Below are positions 27,780 through 34,708 of a stretch of 64,000 bases of DNA, piece by piece. The stretch spans positions 372,001 through 436,000 of the forward strand of contig CALWLW010000002.1 in the NCBI GenBank assembly GCA_944381625.1. The letters run 5' to 3'. The notes beneath the pieces are model-generated. The model was not told the DNA's origin. It did not search any database and saw only the letters and a program-made list of their open reading frames with translations. Source of the stretch: an uncultured Lachnoclostridium sp. Lineage in GTDB: Bacteria > Bacillota > Clostridia > Lachnospirales > Lachnospiraceae. Positions within the stretch are counted from its first letter, which is position 1. Every line of letters begins with the position of its first letter. The position numbers and the translations under genes were made by a program.

Positions 27780-27814
27780 ATGGTATAATTCGCACTTTGT
27801 GCTCATTATACCAT
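27780..27814. repeat. Palindromic element, copy 2 (inverted)
   Basis: 35-bp palindrome, ATGGTATAAT ... ATTATACCAT, centred near 27797. It matches the reverse complement of the 25414-25450 element, including the flanking GCGCGATGG, with changes in the loop region paired on both sides. On the minus strand TTTCAG (27828-27833), 17 bp and TATAAT (27805-27810) form a candidate promoter for the YdcF-like gene. Confidence 0.65.
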
Positions 27815-27854
27815 GCCGCCGCATATACTGAAAGAAAAAAGGAGGCGCGCGCTG

Positions 27855-28382
27855 ATGTTTCAGACGACGCCAGCGGCAGTTTTCCAGGGGCTTTTAAGAC
27901 AGGGCCAGGCGGATGCCATCGCCTGGATGCAGGGAGGGGCGTCCTGGCCCCAGGTGGCCGGTTCCGTGAGATTTTATCGGACGCCCTATGACGGAGTAAT
28001 GGTGGAGGCGCAGATCTTCGGGCTTCCCAACATCCAGATACCCGGCTCCAGTGATTTTTACGGCATGCATATTCATGAATATGGAGACTGTACCAGGCCG
28101 TTTACCCAGGCGGGAGACCACTACAATCCGGGGAAGACCCTTCATCCCCAGCATGCGGGAGATCTGCCTCCGCTTCTGGGCAACCAGGGATACGCGTATA
28201 TGGTATTTTATGACAAACGGTTCCTGGTAGACCAGATCGTGGGGAAATCCGTGATCATTCATGAGATGGCGGATGATTTCCATACCCAGCCCTCCGGGGA
28301 TTCCGGGGGCAGAATCGCGTGCGGTGTAATCCGGTACGCGGACGGACGGCAGCCTCAGGCAGGAGGCCGGGGCCAGTCTTAA
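27855..28382 (+). CDS. Cu/Zn superoxide dismutase family protein, cytosolic
   Basis: Superoxide dismutase of the SodC family, 175 aa. All expected residues are present: Cu ligands H72, H74, H89 and H136, Zn ligands H89, H97, H100 and D103, the disulfide pair C79 and C156, and the active-site arginine R153 in GGRIACGV. Bacterial SodC is normally exported; this protein has no signal peptide or lipobox, so it appears cytoplasmic. The start at 27855 is set by AAAGGAGG ten bases upstream. Loops are shorter than in periplasmic enzymes. It stands alone between the YdcF-like gene and the SOS-controlled pair. Whether it is metallated and active is unproven. Confidence 0.8.
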   Translation: MFQTTPAAVFQGLLRQGQADAIAWMQGGASWPQVAGSVRFYRTPYDGVMVEAQIFGLPNIQIPGSSDFYGMHIHEYGDCTRPFTQAGDHYNPGKTLHPQHAGDLPPLLGNQGYAYMVFYDKRFLVDQIVGKSVIIHEMADDFHTQPSGDSGGRIACGVIRYADGRQPQAGGRGQS

Positions 28383-28425
28383 GTCCCTGCCGCAAAGGGC
28401 TTCCTTCAAAAGAAAAAGATGGGTC

Positions 28426-28454
28426 TTTACAAATCTTCTTCCTCCGTGTATAAT
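28426..28454 (+). promoter_or_regulatory. Promoter of the radical SAM/repair pair
   Basis: TTTACA at 28426-28431, 17-bp spacer, TATAAT at 28449-28454. The predicted start coincides with the LexA-box palindrome just downstream. Confidence 0.8.
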
Positions 28455-28462
28455 CAGAAAAA

Positions 28463-28474
28463 GAACATATGTTC
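28463..28474. promoter_or_regulatory. LexA (SOS) box
   Basis: GAACATATGTTC, a perfect palindrome with the GAAC-N4-GTTC form of Gram-positive LexA sites, placed 8 bases after the -10 box. LexA bound here would block transcription until DNA damage. Confidence 0.85.
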
Positions 28475-28496
28475 GATTTTTTGAGGAGGAAGCGAT

Positions 28497-29804
28497 ATGG
28501 AGTACAGGATCGTTCAGGAGATGGATCTTATGCAGAAGCTGGAGATTCTGGCGGATGCGGCCAAATACGACGTGGCATGTACTTCCAGCGGCGTGGACCG
28601 GAAGAATACGGGAGGGGGCACGGGCAACTGCATCGCGGCCGGGATCTGCCACAGCTTCAGCAGCGACGGGCGGTGCATCTCCCTTCTGAAGATTCTATTT
28701 ACCAACGAATGTATCTTTGACTGCAAATACTGTATCAACCGGCGGAGCAACGACGTCCCCAGGGCATCGTTCACCCCGCAGGAGGTTTGCGACCTGACCA
28801 TGGGATTTTACCGGAGAAATTATATTGAGGGCCTGTTTTTGAGCTCCGGTATTATCAAAAGCCCGGATGCGACGATGGAGCTTCTCTGCCAGACGCTGTA
28901 CAAGCTGCGCCGGGAATATGGATTCCAGGGGTATATCCATGTGAAGGCCATACCGGGAGCTGATCCGGCCATCGTGGAGCGGACCGGATATCTGGCGGAC
29001 CGCATGAGTGTGAACCTGGAGCTTCCCACAGAGGAAGCGCTGCAGATACTGGCCCCTCAGAAACAGCGTTCAAAGATGCTGGCTCCCATCCGCCAGGTGC
29101 AGCAGAGGAGGACGGAGAACCGGCAGGAGCTGGCGCTTTACCGTCATGCTCCCCGGTTTGTGCCTGCCGGACAGTCCACACAGATGATCATCGGGGCGTC
29201 GGGGGAGAGCGACCTGCAGATTCTGAAGACGGCGGAGCATATGTACCGGAGCTATGAGATGAAGAGAGTGTTCTATTCTGCTTTTGTGCGGGTGAATGAC
29301 GACAGTCTGCTGCCCGCCCTGCCAGGCGGGCCTCCCCTTCTGAGAGAACACCGGCTGTACCAGGCGGACTGGCTCCTGCGGTTTTACGGATTCCATACAG
29401 AGGAGCTTCTGTCTGAGGAACGGCCGGATTTCAATGTATTTCTGGACCCCAAGTGCGACTGGGCTCTGCGCCATCTGGAACTGTTTCCGGTGGAGGTGAT
29501 GCGTGCGGATTATCAGACCCTGCTGAAAGTGCCGGGCATCGGCGTCCGCTCGGCCCAGAGGATCGTGAAGGCCAGAAGGCTGGGAACGTTGGATTACCAG
29601 CTCCTGAAGAAGATGGGCGTGGTGCTGAAGCGCGCGGTCTTCTTTATCACCTGCGGCGGCCGGCAGATGTATCCGGTGCGGCTGGAGGAGGATTATATCC
29701 TGAGGAATCTTTTGGATGGAAAGGAGAGACTGCCCTATGGGGCCGGGAAGGAACCGGCGTACCGGCAGCTGTCATTGTTCGATGATCCGCGTTTTTCGGT
29801 GTGA
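28497..29804 (+). CDS. Radical SAM putative DNA modification/repair protein
   Basis: 435-aa radical SAM protein of the family annotated as putative DNA modification/repair protein and encoded next to, or with, uracil-DNA-glycosylase-like partners (TIGR03916 group, recalled, not searched). Seen: the cluster motif C72-IFD-C76-KY-C79, CTSSG and GICHSFSSDGRC near the N-terminus, and a helix-hairpin-helix-like segment LKVPGIGVRSAQRIV near residue 343, which suggests DNA contact. AGGAGGAAGCGAT precedes the ATG. Expression is under a sigma-A promoter overlapped by a LexA box, tying it to the SOS response. Its 3' end overlaps the partner gene by 23 bases. Confidence 0.85.
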   Translation: MEYRIVQEMDLMQKLEILADAAKYDVACTSSGVDRKNTGGGTGNCIAAGICHSFSSDGRCISLLKILFTNECIFDCKYCINRRSNDVPRASFTPQEVCDLTMGFYRRNYIEGLFLSSGIIKSPDATMELLCQTLYKLRREYGFQGYIHVKAIPGADPAIVERTGYLADRMSVNLELPTEEALQILAPQKQRSKMLAPIRQVQQRRTENRQELALYRHAPRFVPAGQSTQMIIGASGESDLQILKTAEHMYRSYEMKRVFYSAFVRVNDDSLLPALPGGPPLLREHRLYQADWLLRFYGFHTEELLSEERPDFNVFLDPKCDWALRHLELFPVEVMRADYQTLLKVPGIGVRSAQRIVKARRLGTLDYQLLKKMGVVLKRAVFFITCGGRQMYPVRLEEDYILRNLLDGKERLPYGAGKEPAYRQLSLFDDPRFSV

Positions 29805-30621
29805 AGATACGCTGACCGGTATTCTGACCGGTGTTTACGATGCCTGGGACAGCCGTCTGGGACATGCAAACGTCAGGCTGACTTCTTCTGCCGTGGAGAA
29901 TCTGGAGCTGTTCTGCGAGTATACGGATGTGGAGCCGGATGCGGAGAAGGCGGGGAAGGTATTCCGCACGGTGGAGCGGCGCATGGGGATGGAGGCGGCG
30001 GATATGATCGCCTATGCCGCCGCCTGCCCTCATGAGAAAAAAGCGGACGCTATCTACCGTATGATCGTCATGGGTCTTCATCTGCCAGACGGCAGGGAGA
30101 TCTGCCATATGCTCACCTGCCCCGAGGTGCGCCTGATCTTTGAACTGCGCAGGAAAGCGTGGCATATCGCCCATCGGTATATGGGATTTGTGCGGTTCCG
30201 GGAACTGGAGAACGGGGGCCTGTTTGCCGTCATAGAGCCGGAGGCGGATGTTCTGGCCATGATCGCCCCGCATTTTGCCGACCGTCTGCCGCTGGAACAT
30301 TGGGCAATCCTGGATCGGATCAGGGATCGGGCGGCGGTCCACCCGGCAGGGAAGAACTGGTTCCTGCTGGACGAGGTGGACGAGAAATCCCTGTCCATGC
30401 CTGCGGACTCCTGCGAAGAACCGTATTTTCAGCGTCTGTGGAGGGGCTTTCACCGGGCGGTGGGGATTGAAGAACGGGAGAACAGAAGGCTTCAGCAGGC
30501 GTTTCTGCCTCTGAAATTCCGGCATATTATGACAGAATTTCAGGATCAGGAGAGCCAGGATGGATGCGGGGATGTATCTGCCGGGGAGTGTTTTCGAATG
30601 GCAAAAATTTGTGAAAAGTGA
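29782..30621 (+). CDS. Partner DNA-metabolism protein (TIGR03915/DUF4130 type)
   Basis: 279-aa protein of the family found beside the radical SAM repair protein. Features: FRCEDTLTGILTGVYDAWDSRLGH at the N-terminus (residues about 4-27) and a DUF4130-like block HRYMGFVRFRELENGGLFAVIEPEADVL around residue 130, followed by a DRLPLEHWAILDR segment. In some genomes this region is fused to a uracil-DNA glycosylase domain; no such domain follows here. The start at 29782 (ATG ATC CGC) is chosen because the family begins MI.VF; it overlaps the upstream gene by 23 bases and lacks a strong ribosome-binding site, suggesting translational coupling. SOS control is shared. Confidence 0.78.
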   Translation: MIRVFRCEDTLTGILTGVYDAWDSRLGHANVRLTSSAVENLELFCEYTDVEPDAEKAGKVFRTVERRMGMEAADMIAYAAACPHEKKADAIYRMIVMGLHLPDGREICHMLTCPEVRLIFELRRKAWHIAHRYMGFVRFRELENGGLFAVIEPEADVLAMIAPHFADRLPLEHWAILDRIRDRAAVHPAGKNWFLLDEVDEKSLSMPADSCEEPYFQRLWRGFHRAVGIEERENRRLQQAFLPLKFRHIMTEFQDQESQDGCGDVSAGECFRMAKICEK

Positions 30622-30785
30622 AAGGGAATCAGGGAGATTTTTGGCGGAAGTTAGAGAAAATGCCTTTTGTTAAACGAGTGTACGGGAGGGTGCGCCTGCA
30701 TAGTGCGGAAAAAGAATGGCGGCTGTTCCTGGATTTTTTGAGGAACTTGTACAAAATACGCCGGTGAGGAGGAAGAACAGAAAAT

Positions 30786-30813
30786 TTGACAACTGTCGCG
30801 GAATGTGTATAAT
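30786..30813 (+). promoter_or_regulatory. Strong promoter of the HPr-like gene
   Basis: Consensus TTGACA at 30786-30791, 16-bp spacer, consensus TATAAT at 30808-30813. The leader to the gene is about 75 nt and contains a 24-codon reading frame (30831-30905) of uncertain meaning. Confidence 0.8.
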
Positions 30814-30897
30814 AAGCGTCAGCAAAACCGATGCGGCGCACCGCGCTGGGTTCATGCTCCGGCGCAAAGGATACTTTGATATGGGAGTGTGGACAAA

Positions 30898-31122
30898 GTG
30901 AATGAGATCAGGATTCTCTTGAGCGCAGAGGGCGTGGTCGAATTTGTGAAACTTGCTACCGAATGTGATTTTGATATTGATGTTCACTGCAAGAGGCTCC
31001 ATGTGGATGGAAAGTCCATCCTGGGAATGATGAGCATCGATCTGAACCACATATTGACAGTCAGATATTACGGACACAGCCTGAAGTTTGAAGAGCTGCT
31101 TGCCCGGTATGCGGTAGCCTGA
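30898..31122 (+). CDS. HPr-like protein lacking the active-site histidine
   Basis: 74-aa HPr-fold protein. The second half fits HPr well: LHVDGKSILGMMSIDLNH matches the Ser46 region, with the regulatory serine in KSIL. The His15 loop (normally GLHARPA) is replaced by EGVVEFVKLA, so it cannot carry PTS phosphate, as in the Bacillus regulator Crh. A role as an HPr-kinase-dependent corepressor is possible but unproven. The GTG at 30898 is preferred because GGGAG lies 10 bases upstream; GTG at 30889 is only one base from it. A consensus promoter precedes it and a strong terminator follows, so it is transcribed alone, next to a PTS operon. Confidence 0.7.
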   Translation: MNEIRILLSAEGVVEFVKLATECDFDIDVHCKRLHVDGKSILGMMSIDLNHILTVRYYGHSLKFEELLARYAVA

Positions 31123-31172
31123 ATACGGCAGTTTCTAATTTTTAGTTTTTATACCTTATATTACCCCCTTTC

Positions 31173-31203
31173 AAAAGCGGTCTCCCCCCAGAGACTGCTT
31201 TTT
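31173..31203 (+). terminator. Terminator of the HPr-like gene
   Basis: 12-bp stem (31173-31184 with 31191-31202, one G-U pair), short C-rich loop and a TTTTT run. Confidence 0.8.
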
Positions 31204-31371
31204 CCATTTCCCCAGGAAAGTTCCCCAAACCTCCTTATAGAACGAAACTATAGAACGAAAGACCCTCCGGGCGGCAGACTGGGCGGACGTTTGCAGGTCG
31301 GTTTGAATGTGACAGAGTGGGGCAGTTTGTAAAGAAAATGAAAAAAATATAAAAAAATAATAAATTTTTGG

Positions 31372-31400
31372 TTGACTTTCACACAGAATTCTGGTATGGT
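31372..31400 (+). promoter_or_regulatory. Promoter of the licT-crr-ptsG operon
   Basis: TTGACT at 31372-31377, 17-bp spacer and TATGGT at 31395-31400, about 20 bases before the antiterminator RNA target. The stretch 31204-31371 upstream holds no recognisable gene. Confidence 0.7.
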
Positions 31401-31422
31401 TAATACAGAAATTGAAAAAAGT

Positions 31423-31501
31423 GGATTGTTACTGTTAGACAGGCAAAACCAGATTTTATAAGCAGGACAGAAGAGGACTGTTTATGGGATTTGGTTTTTT
31501 T
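31423..31501 (+). promoter_or_regulatory. RAT antiterminator site and overlapping terminator
   Basis: A BglG/LicT ribonucleic antiterminator target lies at 31423-31450 (GGATTGTTACTG ... GGCAAAACC). Its last bases form the left arm of a terminator: 31447-31465 pairs with 31478-31496 over 19 bp including G-U pairs, with a 12-base loop and seven T. The two folds exclude each other, giving a standard sugar-controlled switch ahead of licT. Confidence 0.9.
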
Positions 31502-31594
31502 GTTTGCTTCACAGATATTTTCGCCGGGACAGCGAGGGCCTGTCCGCTGGATGCCCCGCATGATTGCATGGGGTTGACTCCTGAGGAGATCGAT

Positions 31595-32431
31595 ATGATT
31601 GTTGAGAAAGTGATAAATAATAATATCGTTTCGGCCTTTGATGAGGCGGGGAAAGAAGTGGTGGCCATGGGCCGGGGCCTGGGGTTTGGAGTAAAGCCGG
31701 GGATGAAGGTAAACGAAGACAAGGTGGAGAAGATCTTCCGGATTCCCGGACAGAGCCTGGCAGATCAGTTTAAAGATCTGCTTGCCAATATGCCGCTGGA
31801 ACAGGTGAAGGTGTCCAATGACATTATCTCCTACGCGAAGAACCGGATCAAACTCAAACTGAACCCCAGCATCTATGTGACGCTGACAGACCATATCAAT
31901 TTTGCCATCGCCCGGTATGAGGAGCATATCAAGCTGGAGAATGCCCTGCTGCTGGAAATCCGCAAGTTTTATCCGGAAGAGTTCGGCATCGGCAAATATG
32001 CCGTGGAACTGATCCGCAAGAGGCTGGGCGCTGATCTGCCGGAGGATGAGGCCGGATTCATTGCCCTTCATTTTGTCAACGCGGAGTACGGCACGGATAT
32101 CAAAGACGCGCTTCATTTTCCGGATCTGCTGAAAGGGGTTCTGGAGATTGTGGTCCGTGAGCTGGGCGTGGAGCTGGATGAAGGGACGCTGCACTACGAA
32201 CGTTTCATCACCCATATGAAGTTCCTGCTTCAGAGGATCTACCGCAAGGAGCTTCTGCCCAACGAAGAGGATGAACTGGCGGAGATGATGCGTGTGAAAT
32301 ATCCCAGGGAATATGCCTGCAGCAGGAAGATTGCAGAGTATATAGAGAAGACGGCGGACTGCCGTCTGTCAGGCGAGGAGGTTATGTATCTGGCTATACA
32401 TATCCGGCGCGTTACCATGGCGGAGGAGTAG
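31595..32431 (+). CDS. licT: BglG/LicT-family transcription antiterminator
   Basis: RNA-binding antiterminator, 278 aa. Domain order: N-terminal co-antiterminator RNA-binding domain (IVEKVINNNIVSAFDEAGKEVVAMGRGLGF, residues about 2-31, split here by name only), then PRD1 and PRD2 with the PTS-phosphorylated histidines, e.g. DHINFAIAR, GFIALHFVNAEYG, HMKFLLQRI and YLAIHIRRV. The start at 31595 has TGAGGAG eight bases upstream and matches the family N-terminus. A longer reading from 31484 would begin inside the terminator stem and is rejected. The protein binds the RAT in its own leader, so the operon is autoregulated. Activity is set by EII and HPr phosphorylation. Confidence 0.93.
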   Translation: MIVEKVINNNIVSAFDEAGKEVVAMGRGLGFGVKPGMKVNEDKVEKIFRIPGQSLADQFKDLLANMPLEQVKVSNDIISYAKNRIKLKLNPSIYVTLTDHINFAIARYEEHIKLENALLLEIRKFYPEEFGIGKYAVELIRKRLGADLPEDEAGFIALHFVNAEYGTDIKDALHFPDLLKGVLEIVVRELGVELDEGTLHYERFITHMKFLLQRIYRKELLPNEEDELAEMMRVKYPREYACSRKIAEYIEKTADCRLSGEEVMYLAIHIRRVTMAEE

Positions 32432-32479
32432 GCGATCCGGAGGGAGCCAGGGTTCCGGTGAGAGAGCAGGAGGGAAAAT

Positions 32480-32971
32480 ATGTTTGGTTTTTTGAAGAAG
32501 AAAGGGAACAAGGAGAGCAAATATACGCTGGGAGCCCCGGCGGCTGGGAAGGCGGTTCCGCTTGGAAAAGTGAACGACCCCACCTTTGCGGAGGAGATGC
32601 TGGGAAAAGGCGTGGCGGTAATCCCGTCGGAAGGGCGGATCTGCGCGCCGGCTGACGGGCAGATTGAAATGGTCTTCGATACGCTTCATGCGGTGAGCAT
32701 GGTAACGGATTTCGGAGCCGAGGTGCTGATCCACGTGGGGCTGGATACGGTAAAGATGAATGGCGACGGTTTCAAGGGCTGCGTAAAAAGCGGCGATCAG
32801 GTGAAAAAGGGAGATCTGCTGCTGGAGATCGATCTGGATAAGGTAAAGGCAGCCGGCTATGACACGATCACGCCCATGATCGTCTGCAACACATCAGATT
32901 ATGCTTCTGTGGAAGCTCTGGCGGACAAAGACGTGTCCGTGGGAGACGATGTGGCTGTCATCACAAAATAG
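32480..32971 (+). CDS. PTS glucose-type EIIA domain protein
   Basis: 163-aa EIIA(Glc) fold protein that carries phosphate from HPr to EIIB. Active-site His is H85 in VLIHVGLDTV, with the supporting H70 in DTLHAVSM. The core begins with APAAGKAVPL and IPSEGRICAPADG as in Crr. AGGAGGG precedes the ATG by 6 bases. It sits between licT and the EIIC-EIIB gene, completing the PTS as separate A and CB polypeptides. Confidence 0.92.
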   Translation: MFGFLKKKGNKESKYTLGAPAAGKAVPLGKVNDPTFAEEMLGKGVAVIPSEGRICAPADGQIEMVFDTLHAVSMVTDFGAEVLIHVGLDTVKMNGDGFKGCVKSGDQVKKGDLLLEIDLDKVKAAGYDTITPMIVCNTSDYASVEALADKDVSVGDDVAVITK

Positions 32972-33048
32972 CGGTCCCTGCCGGGGGCAGCGCACAAGGG
33001 CATCTGCCGGAACACAGCGGCGGCTGCCGTGAAATATTATAAGATTTT

Positions 33049-33065
33049 AACCGGCGTCGCCGGTT
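33049..33065 (+). other. Small intercistronic hairpin
   Basis: AACCGGC GTC GCCGGTT, 7-bp stem with 3-base loop and no U tract, 43 bases before the EIICB start. Possibly an mRNA processing or stability element. Confidence 0.4.
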
Positions 33066-33108
33066 GAAATAGATAAAAGGGATTCATATTATAAAAGGAG
33101 GGAATCTT

Positions 33109-34584
33109 ATGAAATTCTTACAGAAACTCGGGAAATCACTGATGCTTCCTGTAGCGTGTCTTCCCATCTGCGGTATCCTCATGGGTATCGGCTACATGCT
33201 GGCTCCCGCGGCTATGGCCGGAGAGGTGGCTGGCTTCCAGGCAAGCGGTATCGCTTACCAGATCGGTTTCTACCTGATCAAGGCAGGCGGAGCGCTGATT
33301 GACAACATCGCAATCCTGTTCGCTATCGGTATCGGTGTAGGTATGTCTGAGGACAACGATGGTACCGGCGGTCTGGCAGCTCTGGCTTCCTGGCTGATGA
33401 TCACGAACCTGCTGGCGCTTGGAAACGTAACGGTTATCATGCCGTCCATCGCTGAGAATGCAGACGCTTCTCTGGCGTTCAGCAAGATTGCCAACCCGTT
33501 CATCGGTATCATCGCAGGTATCATCGGCGCTATGTGCTACAACAAATTCAAAGGAACCCAGCTTCCCAACTGGCTGGCTTTCTTCAGCGGCAAACGCTGC
33601 GTAGCCATCGTGGCAGGCGTGGTATCCATCCTTGCATCCGTTGTACTGCTGTTCGTATGGCCGGTTCTCTTCGGCGCACTGGTAGCTCTGGGCGAGGGCA
33701 TCATGGGCATGGAAGCAGTAGGAGCAGGTCTCTACGCTTTCTTCAACCGTCTGCTGATTCCGTTTGGTCTGCATCACGCGCTGAACAACGTGTTCTGGTT
33801 TGACACCATCGGCATCGGCGACCTGACCAACTACTGGGCAGGCCTGACCTCCGCAGATGTGAACTGGAGCCTCGGTATGTACATGTCCGGATTCTTCCCG
33901 TGCATGATGTTCGGTGTTCCGGGCGCTGCCCTGGCTATGGTACATACGGCGAAGAACAAGAAAGCAGCCATCGGTCTTCTGGCGTCCGCAGCACTCTGTG
34001 CGTTTGTCTGCGGCGTAACCGAGCCGTTCGAGTTCGCGTTCATGTTCCTGGCTCCGGTGCTGTACCTGATCTACGCTTTACTGTACGGCGTATTCACCTT
34101 CATCACCGTGCTGGTAGGCTTCCGCGCAGGCTTCAGCTTCTCCGCAGGCGCTACGGACCTGGTATTCTCTTCCTTCCTTCCGGCGGCAGCGAATACCTGG
34201 ATGATCATCCCGCTGGGCATCGCAGCATTTGTTGTATTCTATCTGGTGTTCCGTGTGGCAATCCAGGCGTTTGACCTGAAGACCCCGGGCCGTGAGGATG
34301 AGGATACGGAAGCTGAGAAGCAGGCTGTTCTGGCAAACGACGACTTTACCCAGGTGGCAAAAGTGATCCTGGAAGGCGTTGGCGGAAAAGAGAACGTAAC
34401 CTCCATCGACAACTGCATCACCAGACTTCGTCTGGAGATCAAAGACTACACCAAAGTGGATGAGAAGAAGATCAAATCCGCAGGCGTGGCAGGCGTGATC
34501 CGTCCGGGACAGAAGTCCGTACAGGTTATCGTAGGAACGAAAGTACAGTTTGTGGCGGACGAATTCAAGAAGCTTTGCAAATAA
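33109..34584 (+). CDS. PTS glucose/N-acetylglucosamine-type EIICB
   Basis: Membrane sugar permease with fused EIIB, 491 aa. The first 390 residues form the EIIC domain with about ten hydrophobic segments (MLPVACLPICGILMGIGYML at the start; PFGLHHALNNVFWFD and GVTEPFEFAFMFLAPVLY, the substrate-site motifs). The C-terminal EIIB carries the phosphocysteine C436 in DNCITRLRL. Codons are strikingly uniform (ATC, GGT/GGC, CTG, GTA), as in highly expressed genes. Glucose or GlcNAc cannot be separated from sequence alone. AAAGGAGGG precedes the ATG. It is the last gene of the licT operon. Confidence 0.9.
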   Translation: MKFLQKLGKSLMLPVACLPICGILMGIGYMLAPAAMAGEVAGFQASGIAYQIGFYLIKAGGALIDNIAILFAIGIGVGMSEDNDGTGGLAALASWLMITNLLALGNVTVIMPSIAENADASLAFSKIANPFIGIIAGIIGAMCYNKFKGTQLPNWLAFFSGKRCVAIVAGVVSILASVVLLFVWPVLFGALVALGEGIMGMEAVGAGLYAFFNRLLIPFGLHHALNNVFWFDTIGIGDLTNYWAGLTSADVNWSLGMYMSGFFPCMMFGVPGAALAMVHTAKNKKAAIGLLASAALCAFVCGVTEPFEFAFMFLAPVLYLIYALLYGVFTFITVLVGFRAGFSFSAGATDLVFSSFLPAAANTWMIIPLGIAAFVVFYLVFRVAIQAFDLKTPGREDEDTEAEKQAVLANDDFTQVAKVILEGVGGKENVTSIDNCITRLRLEIKDYTKVDEKKIKSAGVAGVIRPGQKSVQVIVGTKVQFVADEFKKLCK

Positions 34585-34635
34585 TTCAAAGCGGAATCGT
34601 ACAAAAGCACATGAAATAATCCCTTTTTAGCGATT

Positions 34636-34661
34636 GGGGGCGCGGCGTATGCCGCGTCCCC
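34636..34661 (+). terminator. GC-rich hairpin after EIICB
   Basis: 11-bp stem (34636-34646 with 34651-34661, one G-U pair) and GTAT loop, 51 bp after the stop. A real U tract is absent, so termination may be partial. Confidence 0.5.
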
Positions 34662-34708
34662 ATTTGGAATGTATACGAAATCTTCAGGAAAGGAGGCGGC
34701 ACAGACAG

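Noticed and set aside
30663..30770. 35-codon frame upstream of the HPr-like gene
   Set aside because: No ribosome-binding site and it lies before the identified promoter.
30831..30905. 24-codon leader frame ending inside the HPr-like start
   Set aside because: Suggestive position, but no clear ribosome-binding site; kept only as a note.
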